NCBI GenBank assembly: GCA_964411275.1
Contig: CAYPKG010000021.1
Span: 1 to 36,319, forward strand
DNA length: 36,319 nt
Direction of reading: 5' to 3'
DNA from: CAYPKG01 sp964411275
Lineage (GTDB): Bacteria > Bacillota > Clostridia > Christensenellales > CAG-138
The position numbers and the translations under genes were made by a program. A model generated the notes under the pieces. That model saw nothing but the letters and a program-made list of their open reading frames with translations. It was not told where the DNA came from and did not search any database. Within the stretch, counting starts at the first letter, position 1. Each line of letters begins with the position of its first letter. Positions 1-7,313 of the stretch are shown here, piece after piece.

Positions 1-748
1 GGGCAAGAAACGCCTCCACCGCCGCCTCGTCTTCCTCCGGGGAAAACGTACAGGTGGAATATACAAGCTTCCCGCCCGGCCTGAGCGCCATTGCCGCGCA
101 GTCCAGGATATGCCCGGCGCGCCTGGCGCAGGCGGCCACATGTCCCAAGGACCATTCCCGGATTGCCTTCGGGTCCTTTCGAAACATCCCCTCGCCTGAG
201 CAGGGGGCGTCCACCAGCACCGCGTCGCACCAGCCCTCCAACACCTTGCACAGCGGCTCGGGCTGCATGACGGTAATGAGGGCGTTTCGTATGCCCATGC
301 GCTGGATATTCCGCTTTAATATCTCGGCCCGGTGAGCCACGACCTCGTTTGCGATGAGCAGGCCCTGCCCCGCCAGCCTTGCCGCAAGCGCCGTGGCCTT
401 GCCCCCAGGGGCCGCGCACAGGTCCAGCACCCGCATGTTGCCGTTGGGGTTAAGAAGCGCCGCCGGCTCCATTGCGGACGGCTCCTGCAGATAACAATAC
501 CCCGCCCGGTGCAGGGGATGGTTGCCGATCCCCTCCGCGGGGTCTTCCAATATAAACCCCTCTGATATCCCTGGCAGTGGGGAAAGCCGCCAGGGAGACA
601 GGCAGAGGAACGCCCCGGGCGTGAGTTTTAGGGTATTCACCCTTAGCCCCCGCACAGGGGGCTTGTCCATGGCCTTCAAGTATTGCGTTAGCCCACCTTC
701 CCCCAGCTGCAGCCTGAGTCTCTCTAAATATGCGCCCGGCAATTCCAT
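1..748 (-). CDS. RsmB/RsmF-type rRNA cytosine-C5 methyltransferase (3' end outside window)
   Basis: The frame runs off the window edge, so only about 249 N-terminal codons are visible. It starts at an ATG at 748 behind a purine-rich GGGGGGACAGGA site. The protein shows the NOL1/NOP2/Sun-family SAM-binding motif LDLCAAPGGKATAL, then the catalytic loop DAPCSGEGMFRKDP with the family cysteine, and the second cysteine motif YSTCTFSPEEDEAAV near the edge. These enzymes methylate cytosine C5 in 16S rRNA using SAM. The N-terminal block (KPPVRGLRVNTLK, then LEDPAEGIGNHPLH) resembles RsmF-like proteins more than RsmB, which has a NusB domain that is absent here. It is divergent from the following gene. 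The family is secure; the exact target base is not. Confidence 0.9.
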   Translation of the reverse strand, partial: MELPGAYLERLRLQLGEGGLTQYLKAMDKPPVRGLRVNTLKLTPGAFLCLSPWRLSPLPGISEGFILEDPAEGIGNHPLHRAGYCYLQEPSAMEPAALLNPNGNMRVLDLCAAPGGKATALAARLAGQGLLIANEVVAHRAEILKRNIQRMGIRNALITVMQPEPLCKVLEGWCDAVLVDAPCSGEGMFRKDPKAIREWSLGHVAACARRAGHILDCAAMALRPGGKLVYSTCTFSPEEDEAAVEAFLA

Positions 749-798
749 TCCTGTCCCCCCTTATCTCAAATCGTCACAATCAGTTTACATGCCTGTCT

Positions 799-828
799 TT
801 GACAGCGCAAGTATCCCTTCGGTACAAT
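799..828 (+). promoter_or_regulatory. sigma-A-like promoter for the RelA/SpoT-fold gene
   Basis: TTGACA at 799-804 and TACAAT at 823-828 are separated by 18 bp. Both boxes match the vegetative consensus well. The transcript would carry a leader of about 120 nt before the ATG at 954. Confidence 0.6.
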
Positions 829-883
829 AGAATCAGTAGAGAAAGCCCACGGCCCCTGCGCGCCCAATCCGCGCACGGGCCAG

Positions 884-922
884 CCTAAGCCATGGAATAC
901 AAACCCGGTTACCATGCTTAGG
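884..922 (+). promoter_or_regulatory. leader hairpin upstream of the RelA/SpoT-fold gene
   Basis: CCTAAGCCATGG (884-895) pairs with CCATGCTTAGG (912-922) with one bulged base, about 11 bp. It lies 20 nt before the ribosome binding site and is not followed by a T-run, so it is not an intrinsic terminator. A role in mRNA stability or translation is only a guess. Confidence 0.35.
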
Positions 923-953
923 TGAATTATTGCTTTTCTCTGGGAGGATCATC

Positions 954-2291
954 ATGCGACTGCCCCTGTTTCAGCTGATCGAGGACACGGCGAGCATACT
1001 AGAGCGCCGCCGGGATTTTTACCGGGAATGCGCGTTTGAACTGCAGGAGTTGTTTTCCGTTGTATTGAAGGACGAAGCGCTCCTGGGCGTCACAGGCCGG
1101 GTGAAAGGGGAAATGAGCCTCAAGGAAAAGATCCTGCGAAAGCGGCTGTATTTGAAGTACGACAACGCCTACGACCTGTTGACCAACTTGAGCGACCTGG
1201 TGGGCCTTCGGGCCGAATGCCGGTTTTTGCGCGAGGAGCAAACCATATACGGGCTGTTAGATGAGGCCTGCACCCTAAAGCACGAGGACGGCACAAGAAG
1301 CGTGCCGGATCAGCCCAACGTGCGCCTGCTTCTCGACTCCCCCCAGCCCGAGCAGCAGCAAAACGGGCTGGCCATCTACCGCATCGACGGCCGCTATTAT
1401 AAAAACGGGGTGTGCACGCCCTTTGAAGTCCAAATCAAGGCGCTGGTGCACGTGTTCTGGGCGGAGATTGAGCATCAGCTGATTTACAAAAACAACTCCT
1501 ACCAATTGTTGGACGAGTTCTTGAAGCAGCTTTTGTACTCCACTTATTCCAACCTGGAGCAGGTGGATCACCATTTGCAGCTGATATACGACCAGATGCA
1601 GAAGCGTTCAGGCTCCACGGAGCGGCAATTGCAGCGAAGCGGCCTTGAGCAGCTGGTGGCAAAAACCATTTCCGACCTGTTTTATCGAAAGATGGAGCAG
1701 CAGGTGGGCTTTTCCGTCCGGCTGCGGGGGGCCTGTGATATACTGTCACGGTACATGCTCTCCCGGTGCGGGGGGGACAATGTAAACGATACATTCCAAA
1801 CCATTTACCAGCAGATCGTCGCCGCCGTCAGCGCGCCCCTGTCATTTGAGGAGGCGTTGGAGCTGGAGGAGCCCTTTCACGCGGACGACCCGTTTTTGTC
1901 CATACTGGGGGAGCGGCTGGTCACCTGCATGAACGAGGATTACGACTGGAACCTGTTTTTCCGGATGCTGTTCGCGCTGGAGCCGGGCAACAACCTTGCC
2001 GATTTTACGGAATTCTTGCGGCTGTACCGGGGGAATTTTGTGGACGACAGCCTGTATATGCCGCTGTTTGCCGCCTGGGGCCCTGCCGCCACAGAGGAAT
2101 TTCGATACCGCCTCATGGCCACGGTGGGCGAGCTGTTAAGCGAAAACCCCGACATCTCCATTCTCCACTCCGAGACAATCGCCCGGCTGGAAGCTGCCAT
2201 CAGCCAAGCCTGTACGCTTTTAGCCAACAACATGGGCGGCGATGGGGTCGCGGAGGAGCTGCTTCGCCAGGCGCTAATTCCCGACGAATGA
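954..2291 (+). CDS. RelA/SpoT-fold protein, synthetase motif apparently degenerate
   Basis: About 445 aa. The ATG at 954 is chosen because GGGAGG lies 6-7 bases upstream; a TTG at 930 is also in frame. The N-terminal half has RelA/SpoT nucleotidyltransferase hallmarks: a basic KEKILRKRLYLKY segment, the LSDLVGLRAECRF strand with the family Asp, and FEVQIKALVHVFWAEIEHQL, matching the usual EVQ(I/L)RT...WA..EH block. The usual G-Y-x-S-x-H nucleotide-binding segment is replaced by NGLAIYRIDG, so the tyrosine and histidine expected to contact substrate are missing. No HD hydrolase, TGS or ACT domain is seen. The last 200 residues are helical and unassigned. It may bind or make a related nucleotide, or be catalytically dead. 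Confidence 0.75.
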   Translation: MRLPLFQLIEDTASILERRRDFYRECAFELQELFSVVLKDEALLGVTGRVKGEMSLKEKILRKRLYLKYDNAYDLLTNLSDLVGLRAECRFLREEQTIYGLLDEACTLKHEDGTRSVPDQPNVRLLLDSPQPEQQQNGLAIYRIDGRYYKNGVCTPFEVQIKALVHVFWAEIEHQLIYKNNSYQLLDEFLKQLLYSTYSNLEQVDHHLQLIYDQMQKRSGSTERQLQRSGLEQLVAKTISDLFYRKMEQQVGFSVRLRGACDILSRYMLSRCGGDNVNDTFQTIYQQIVAAVSAPLSFEEALELEEPFHADDPFLSILGERLVTCMNEDYDWNLFFRMLFALEPGNNLADFTEFLRLYRGNFVDDSLYMPLFAAWGPAATEEFRYRLMATVGELLSENPDISILHSETIARLEAAISQACTLLANNMGGDGVAEELLRQALIPDE

Positions 2292-2366
2292 GGCTTGACT
2301 GGAATTTCTGGTGTTTTCATGCTTCCTGCGGTACACTAGAGTTACAAACAAAAGGAGTGTATTACT

Positions 2367-3017
2367 ATGCGTAAGGTAGACCCAAAGACAATCGACCACA
2401 CCCTGCTCAAGCCGGACGCCACGAAGGCGCAAATCCAGCGGCTCTGTGAAGAAGCAAAGCAGCACGGGTTTGCCTCCGTATGCGTAAACCCCTACTGGAT
2501 CCCTCTCGTAACGGAGCTTTTGTCCGGCACCGGCGTACTCCCCTGTTGCGTAATCGGGTTCCCTCTGGGCGCGACGCTCAGCGCAGCGAAGGCGGCAGAG
2601 GCCGCGGAGGCCGTTCGCCTTGGCGCACGGGAGGTAGACATGGTGATCAATGTGGGCGCGGCAAAGGATGGGGATTGGGAGCTGGTGCAGTCCGACATCG
2701 CCGCCGTGGTCAACGCCGCGCATCCCAAGGCAAATGTCAAGGTGATTATCGAGACCTGTCTTTTGACCGATGAGGAAAAGGTGCGCGCCTGCCTGTGCGC
2801 CAAAGATGCGGACGCGGATTTTGTGAAGACATCCACAGGCTTTTCCACCGGCGGAGCCACCGCCGCGGATGTGAATTTGATGCGCAGGACCGTCGGCGCG
2901 GACATGGGCGTCAAGGCCTCCGGCGGCGTGCGCACCCGTGAGGACGCCATTGCCATGCTGGACGCCGGTGCGTCCCGGCTGGGCGCCAGCGCCGGCGTTA
3001 AGATCGTTGCGGGCTGA
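2367..3017 (+). CDS. deoC: deoxyribose-phosphate aldolase DeoC
   Basis: 216 aa, the normal length for the short DeoC class. It cleaves 2-deoxyribose-5-phosphate to glyceraldehyde-3-phosphate and acetaldehyde in deoxynucleoside salvage, in the cytosol. Visible motifs are IDHTLLKPDAT near the N-terminus, EVDMVINVGA (catalytic Asp region), DFVKTSTGFS at about residue 155 with the Schiff-base lysine, and MGVKASGGVRT at about 181 with the second active-site lysine. AAAGGAG precedes the ATG. No other deoxynucleoside genes are nearby; the 3' end overlaps the start of trmK, which suggests co-transcription. Confidence 0.97.
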   Translation: MRKVDPKTIDHTLLKPDATKAQIQRLCEEAKQHGFASVCVNPYWIPLVTELLSGTGVLPCCVIGFPLGATLSAAKAAEAAEAVRLGAREVDMVINVGAAKDGDWELVQSDIAAVVNAAHPKANVKVIIETCLLTDEEKVRACLCAKDADADFVKTSTGFSTGGATAADVNLMRRTVGADMGVKASGGVRTREDAIAMLDAGASRLGASAGVKIVAG

Positions 3018-3720
3018 AAAGCACCAGGGCGTACGCCTGACGCCGAGGCTGCAAACCGTACTGGAGCTGTTGGGCGAGCATGGCGTCATGGCTGACGTGG
3101 GCTGCGACCACGGGCGCTTGGGCGCGGCTTTGTTGCAGCGCGGACGGGCGCAAAAAGTGATTTGTACCGACATCGGGGAATTGCCTTTGGAAAAAGCCAG
3201 GGCGCTGGCAAAACGGTGCGGGCTAAGCGCGCGGATGGAGTTTCGCTTAGGCGACGGGCTAAGCGTCCTTGCCCCCGGAGAGGCCCAAGCATTCGCTGTG
3301 TGCGGCATGGGCGGCGAGCTCATCGCCCGGATGCTGTCCCATTGCTCGCTCCCCCTGTGTGGCGCGGACATCTCTGTGCTGCAGCCCATGCGCGGGGTGG
3401 AGGCGTTGCGGAAATTTCTTTATGAAACCGGCCTGCGCGTCCTCCAAGACCGGATCGTGCAGGAGGGCCGCCGGTTTTATCAGGTACTTCTCGCCGCCCC
3501 CGGAACACCCGTAGCCCCTCCGCCCGGCTGGCCGGAGGGCTGTTTTGCCATGGGCCCCGGGGCGCTTGGGGATCCGCTGTTTTCCGCCCTCGCCCGGCAG
3601 CTCCTCGCCCAGCATGAAAAACGGCTGCTCACCGCCCGGGGTACCGGCGGAGAGGCCCTTCTCGTAAGGCAGGCGGAGGATATGCTGCGGTTGTTGGAAT
3701 TGGAACGGGGGTATTCTTAA
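3007..3720 (+). CDS. trmK: tRNA (adenine(22)-N1)-methyltransferase TrmK
   Basis: A class I SAM methyltransferase of the TrmK (YqfN) family, which makes m1A22 in tRNA. Seen: LTPRLQTVLELL, the SAM motif ADVGCDHGRLGAALL, CTDIGELPLEKA, CGMGGELIARML and the closing LQPMRGVEALRKFL with a C-terminal helical region. The start is uncertain. No ATG gives a family-like N-terminus; I chose the TTG at 3007, which overlaps deoC by 11 bases, because homologues begin just before the L-T/S-x-R-L block. An ATG at 2938 in the same frame would add 23 residues read from inside deoC and is unlikely. The following gene is nif3, the same neighbour as in Bacillus. Confidence 0.9.
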   Translation: MRAEKHQGVRLTPRLQTVLELLGEHGVMADVGCDHGRLGAALLQRGRAQKVICTDIGELPLEKARALAKRCGLSARMEFRLGDGLSVLAPGEAQAFAVCGMGGELIARMLSHCSLPLCGADISVLQPMRGVEALRKFLYETGLRVLQDRIVQEGRRFYQVLLAAPGTPVAPPPGWPEGCFAMGPGALGDPLFSALARQLLAQHEKRLLTARGTGGEALLVRQAEDMLRLLELERGYS

Positions 3721-3768
3721 AGCCCTTTTTCATGGATGCAAATCCATGACAGATGCTCCCTGGCTGAT

Positions 3769-3789
3769 GCCGAAATCTGCGGTTTCGGC
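3769..3789. repeat. short perfect inverted repeat between trmK and nif3
   Basis: GCCGAAA and TTTCGGC form a 7-bp stem with a 7-base loop. A second inverted repeat, CATGGAT/ATCCATG, lies just upstream at about 3731-3748. Neither has a T-run, so they are more likely processing or stability hairpins than terminators. Confidence 0.5.
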
Positions 3790-3825
3790 TAAAAACCTAA
3801 ATACTTGATGAATGGGGATATGATC

Positions 3826-4629
3826 ATGCAATTGGAAGGGTTAATCAAGATATTTGAAGAGGCGGCGCCCCCAGCGCTGGCCGAAAGCTGGGATAATCCC
3901 GGACTGTTGATTGAGCCGGAGCTGTCCGACATTACAAAAGTGCTGGTGGCGCTGGACTGCACCGTGGAGGTGGCACAAGAGGCCGTAAGGCTTGGCGCGC
4001 AGCTGGTGCTGACCCACCATCCCCTGTTCTTTTCCCCAGTGCGCCGGATCCACCACAGCGCGCCGGATACCGCGGCAGCGTATCAGCTGATCCGCCACGG
4101 CATCGGCCTGTACGCTGCCCACACCAATCTCGATAGCGCCATGAACGGGGTCAACGACGCGCTAGCCGATATCCTGGGGCTTGTGGACATCCGCCCGCTC
4201 CAGCGCCCGGACGAGCCCCTTAGCCCCGAAACCCAGGGGATTGGCCGGGTGGGGCGGCTTGCTTCGCCAATGTCCCTGCAAGCTTTTTGCAAGCGGGCCG
4301 GGGAGCTTCTAAACGCCCCCGTCCGGTTTGCGGGGGATCCGGCGCTTCTTGTGACAAAGCTTGCCGTGGTTGGCGGCAGCGGCGGGGATTTTTTAGAAAC
4401 CGCCCGTGACGCAGGCGCGCAGGCCCTGTTGACCGGGGAAGCCAAGCACCACGAGGGGCTTGCCGCACCGGTTTTCAATATGGGCCTCATCGTCGCCGGC
4501 CATTACGAGACCGAGCACCCGGCCCTTGCGCCCCTTATTCGCGGTTTACAGACCGCGCTTTCGCGGGTACAATGTAGTATAGAGATAATAGCGGCGGGAT
4601 GCGAACATCCGCCCTTTTCCACGCCCTGA
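3826..4629 (+). CDS. Nif3-like dinuclear metal-centre protein (GTP cyclohydrolase 1 type 2 family)
   Basis: About 267 aa from the ATG at 3826, chosen because GGGG sits about 8 bases upstream and homologues begin near LEGLIKIFEEAAP. Family motifs are AESWDNPGLLIEP, VLTHHPLFFSP with the metal-binding histidines, AAHTNLDSAMNGVND, LTGEAKHHEGL and GHYETEHPAL near the C-terminus. The protein is the short form without the central PII-like insert of Bacillus YqfO. Members form hexamers with two metal ions per subunit; the substrate is not settled. Other in-frame starts exist at 3805, 3808 and 3820. Confidence 0.92.
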   Translation: MQLEGLIKIFEEAAPPALAESWDNPGLLIEPELSDITKVLVALDCTVEVAQEAVRLGAQLVLTHHPLFFSPVRRIHHSAPDTAAAYQLIRHGIGLYAAHTNLDSAMNGVNDALADILGLVDIRPLQRPDEPLSPETQGIGRVGRLASPMSLQAFCKRAGELLNAPVRFAGDPALLVTKLAVVGGSGGDFLETARDAGAQALLTGEAKHHEGLAAPVFNMGLIVAGHYETEHPALAPLIRGLQTALSRVQCSIEIIAAGCEHPPFSTP

Positions 4630-4646
4630 TGGGCAAAGGGAGGTAA

Positions 4647-5372
4647 ATGATGGATCGATTAAACGTATTGTGGGAGTACCAGATATTGGATCTGGAAAAA
4701 GAACGGTTGGAACGGGAGGTTCTCACGACGCCCGCACGGGGCAAAATGAAAAAGCTTCACGGGTTTCTTTCTGAGCAGCAAAACGCCATTGCCCGCCTGC
4801 AAAAGGAGCTGGAGCAAAAGGACGCGGAGCTGACCCGTATAGACGAGCAGATCATCGAGTTGGAGCGGCAGATCGATCTCGAGGGTTCTGAGCTGGAGCA
4901 GATGATGAAAGACGAGGAGTGCACCGCCGAGGAGTTTACCGAGTGCCGGGAAAGTTATCAAAAGCTGCAGTCCGATGTAAATGTAGCCAGGCGGGAATTG
5001 GCGGAGCTTGTCAAATGGCTGGAACAGGCCATGGAAGAATATAAGGCCACACGCCAGCGGGCCAGCAGGGCGAAAAAGGAATACGACCAGGTGAAGCTTG
5101 TGTGCGAGCAGGAAGCCGCCGCGCAAAAGGGCGCCATCGACGCCGCCAATTTAAAGCTTGTCGGGCAGGCGAAGCGCATCGACGAAAAGCTGCTGTCCGC
5201 CTACAAACGGGTAAAGAAAAACCACGCGGTGCCCGTGGCGAAGGTGGAAAACAACCAGTGCGGCGGTTGCAATATGTCCCTTCCCAGCGTTGTGGTGAAG
5301 CGCGTGGCCAACAACACCGACATCGTTGAGTGCGAAAACTGCGGACGCATTCTTTTCGCGGGGGACGAGTGA
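4647..5372 (+). CDS. C4 zinc-ribbon coiled-coil protein (DUF164/CT398 family)
   Basis: 241 aa. Residues 1 to about 190 are a long charged coiled coil (many E-L-E-x-K heptads). The C-terminus carries a zinc ribbon: CGGCNMSLPS, then CENCGRILF about 24 residues later, giving four cysteines. Start ATG-ATG follows AAAGGGAGG. DUF164 proteins such as CT398 are thought to act in secretion or nucleic-acid transactions, but the function is not established. It lies 17 nt downstream of nif3 on the same strand, so the trmK-nif3-zinc-ribbon set is likely one transcript. Confidence 0.88.
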   Translation: MMDRLNVLWEYQILDLEKERLEREVLTTPARGKMKKLHGFLSEQQNAIARLQKELEQKDAELTRIDEQIIELERQIDLEGSELEQMMKDEECTAEEFTECRESYQKLQSDVNVARRELAELVKWLEQAMEEYKATRQRASRAKKEYDQVKLVCEQEAAAQKGAIDAANLKLVGQAKRIDEKLLSAYKRVKKNHAVPVAKVENNQCGGCNMSLPSVVVKRVANNTDIVECENCGRILFAGDE

Positions 5373-5374
5373 TT

Positions 5375-5402
5375 TTGTAAAAACTAAAAACTATGTTATA
5401 CT
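5375..5402 (+). promoter_or_regulatory. promoter of the RNase P RNA gene
   Basis: TTGTAA at 5375-5380 and TATACT at 5397-5402 with a 16-bp spacer. The predicted start falls about 10 bases before the first base pair of helix P1. Confidence 0.6.
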
Positions 5403-5417
5403 ATCCATAATAAATGC

Positions 5418-5771
5418 ATTGCGAGTAGGACAGGTGACTGCATCCGATTTTCGGATGAGGAAAGTCCGAGCACCATAGGGCAGGGTGCCGGGTAATACCC
5501 GGTGGAGGCGACTCCAAGGAAAGTGCAACAGAAAGATACCGCCCGCATTTCGCGGGTAAGGATGGAAAGGCGAGGTAAGAGCTCACCAGCGGCATGGCGA
5601 CTTGTCCGCTCTGTAAACCCCACCTGGTGCAAGATTGATATGGGAGCGTCGGGAGCAATCCCCAAATGGCGGCCCGCCAGGCTTCATGTAATCGCTTGAG
5701 CCTATAGGTAACTATGGGCCTAGATAGATGGTCATCCGTTGACAGAACTCGGCTTACGGCTTGCTCGTAAT
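5418..5771 (+). ncRNA. rnpB: RNase P RNA, apparently A-type
   Basis: This is the catalytic RNA that removes tRNA 5' leaders. The universally conserved blocks are present in order: GAGGAAAGTCCGAGC near the 5' end, ACAGAAAGATACCGCC, GGTAAGAGCTCACC in the middle, and AGATAGATGGTCATC followed by ACAGAACTCGGCTTA at the 3' end. P1 is formed by ATTGCGAG (5418-5425) and CTCGTAAT (5764-5771), allowing one G-U. The layout after the first conserved block looks like the ancestral A-type rather than the Bacillus B-type. Mature ends are inferred from P1 and could be off by a few bases. Confidence 0.95.
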
Positions 5772-5795
5772 GTGTTTATTTGAAAGAGGTTCTCC

Positions 5796-6326
5796 ATGGA
5801 ATTTTACGAAACCCTGCGCGCGCGCAGAAGCATCCGATCCTATAAAACCGATCCGGTGGAGCGGTCCACAATCGACCGGATATTGGAAGCCGGGCGGATT
5901 GCGCCTTCCTGGTGTAACCGCCAGTGCTGGCGCTATATTCTTATAAGCGACCCGGAGACACGGGCCATGCTGGGGGAGCTCATCGACAATCCCAACAAGG
6001 AATGTTATGTGAATGCGCCGTATGCCCTGGTGCTGTGCGCCGATCCCTCGGACAGCGGCGTCAAGAACGGCAAGGAGTATTATTTGGTGGATTGCGGCAT
6101 CTCCATGCAGCAGGTGGTGCTTGCGGCCACAGCCGAAGGCCTTGGCACCTGTTGGGTGGGCGCGTTTTCCGAATATCCCATAAGAAACCTTCTGGGCATT
6201 CCCCAGGATGTCAAGATCGTGGCCATCACCCCCATCGGCTATGCCGACGAGACCCCCGGCGAGCAGGAACGGCTAAGCCTAAACAAAATCGTGTTTGAGG
6301 GCAATTGGCGCAGGGACAATACCTGA
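5796..6326 (+). CDS. nitroreductase-family FMN oxidoreductase
   Basis: 176 aa, typical of the short nitroreductase family. The N-terminus has the FMN phosphate-binding signature ARRSIRSYK, followed by LEAGRIAPSWCNRQCWRY, which forms the flavin pocket. The C-terminal half has GISMQQVVLAATAEGLGTC and a tail ending in a nicotinamide/flavin-fold segment, AITPIGYADETP. These enzymes use NAD(P)H and FMN to reduce nitro compounds, quinones or other small molecules; the substrate is not predictable. It is the first gene after rnpB. Its terminator seems to be the hairpin duplicated at 6358 and 6760. Confidence 0.9.
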   Translation: MEFYETLRARRSIRSYKTDPVERSTIDRILEAGRIAPSWCNRQCWRYILISDPETRAMLGELIDNPNKECYVNAPYALVLCADPSDSGVKNGKEYYLVDCGISMQQVVLAATAEGLGTCWVGAFSEYPIRNLLGIPQDVKIVAITPIGYADETPGEQERLSLNKIVFEGNWRRDNT

Positions 6327-6357
6327 TTAAAAGAAAAGGAACCACACAGAGAGATGC

Positions 6358-6783
6358 GGGCGCTTGTTTACAACAGCGCCTCAGACTGTCGAAAAAGTTC
6401 TTTGGGGATTATCAAGGGGTCGCAGCCCCTTAGGGTGGTCAAAGTCGAAGACTTTGACATGGAACCTTACTGAAATCCCCGAAATCCAATGATTTCGGGG
6501 GGATGTTCAGCCGAATTCGGCGACACACCCCAGGGTGCCCTCTCTTGCCGCCTTGCGGCAATTCACCTTGTGTGCGGCGAATTCGGAACCAATTTTCTAA
6601 TGAAAATTGGGTACTTTGCACGTTTTGATGACCGTGTCCCCCAGGGGATACTCTCTTGCCGCTCTGCGGCAATTCACCTTAAGACATAGTCGAGCAATCA
6701 AAACGTGAACCCTCGAAAAAGCGCAAGTTGCGCAGCAGCGGCGGTTTTTCGACATATTGGGGCGCTTGTTTACAACAGCGCCT
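6358..6783. mobile_element. MITE-like hairpin-rich element within a duplicated 24-bp terminator stem
   Basis: An identical 24-bp palindrome-like sequence occurs at 6358-6381 and 6760-6783. Between them, TGTCGAAAAA (6387-6396) and TTTTTCGACA (6745-6754) are perfect 10-bp terminal inverted repeats. The interior carries perfect hairpins at 6414-6431, 6438-6458 (9-bp arms), 6477-6500 (10-bp arms) and 6589-6610. It also has a distant pairing of 6619-6629 with 6697-6707, and two 30-bp direct copies (6540-6569, 6651-6680) differing at two adjacent loop bases. No convincing gene lies inside. It looks like a non-autonomous intergenic repeat inserted into the nitroreductase terminator. Confidence 0.7.
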
Positions 6784-6790
6784 TTTTTAA
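6760..6790 (+). terminator. intrinsic terminator (right copy of the duplicated hairpin)
   Basis: GGCGCT and AGCGCC arms, extended by GTT/AAC with one bulged T, are followed by TTTTTT at 6783-6788. The left copy at 6358 lacks the T-run, which fits insertion of the element between stem and tail. Confidence 0.7.
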
Positions 6791-6902
6791 TAAAATGTAT
6801 TTCAAGAACTTCGTGCGTTTTTCACAACCTTTTGACAGTTATTTGAGAAATGTGTAATGGTTTTGTGATACATTTACAATCGGGCAATGGTATACTGAAT
6901 AT

Positions 6903-6987
6903 GCAACTGAGATAGGACAGCATTGTACCCCATGCTGGCTGCTCCGATAACAAGGCCGCGTACTTCGCGGCCTTTTCTCTTGTTTTT
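6903..6987 (+). ncRNA. candidate small RNA with its own promoter and terminator
   Basis: An extended -10 (TGG-TATACT, TATACT at 6891-6896) is followed 56 bases later by a strong intrinsic terminator: AAGGCCGCG (6952-6960) pairing with CGCGGCCTT (6966-6974), then a T-rich tail. The roughly 85-nt product would also contain a CAGCAT/ATGCTG hairpin at 6918-6937. No good -35 box is seen. It does not match RNA families I know, and has no SRP RNA tetraloop region. It could instead be an abandoned leader upstream of the leuS T-box, which has its own promoter at 7000. Confidence 0.4.
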
Positions 6988-6999
6988 CGCCGGGTTTGC

Positions 7000-7028
7000 T
7001 TGACAATGGAGAATAGCTTGTGTAAACT
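7000..7028 (+). promoter_or_regulatory. leuS promoter
   Basis: TTGACA at 7000-7005 and TAAACT at 7023-7028 with the ideal 17-bp spacer. Transcription would begin near 7035, at the base of T-box stem I. Confidence 0.75.
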
Positions 7029-7034
7029 ACAGCT

Positions 7035-7275
7035 ATCCGCGATGAAGTGGAGCGATATGCACAGCCGGTCTATAGAGAGCCGCGACAGGGTGAAACGTGG
7101 CGGCCGGGCGGCAGATCCCTCGCCATGGAGCACCGTTGCTGAACTTTCAGTAGGCACGGCGGCCGTCCCACGTTACGGGGATTTGAGGCAGGCGAATTCG
7201 CCTGTGAAAAAGAGTGGTACCACGTGAGCCTTGCTCCCGTCTCTTTCCATAAGAGGCGGGAGTTTTTATTATATA
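7035..7275 (+). promoter_or_regulatory. T-box riboswitch of leuS
   Basis: The leader has the stem I features GATGAAG near 7040 and AGAGAGCCGCGAC around 7074-7086, a GAACTTTCAGTAGGC stem III-type segment near 7141-7155, and the T-box motif AGAGTGGTACCACG at 7211-7224, whose TGG can pair with the CCA end of uncharged tRNA. The competing terminator is CTCCCGTCTCTT (7234-7245) with AAGAGGCGGGAG (7251-7262) and a T-run. The base after TGG is T, fitting the A discriminator of tRNA-Leu. A CTC at 7119-7121 is a candidate specifier codon, but I have not folded the leader. Uncharged tRNA-Leu should switch on leuS. Confidence 0.9.
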
Positions 7276-7313
7276 GAATACTTTAATGCCAATAGCGCCT
7301 GGAGGAAGCAACC

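Noticed and set aside
2274..3389. 371-codon minus-strand frame across deoC and trmK
   Set aside because: It is antisense to two recognised enzymes and shows no domain of its own.
6903..6987. Signal recognition particle RNA or a known riboswitch
   Set aside because: No GNAR tetraloop or conserved SRP helix is present, and no aptamer core that I know matches.
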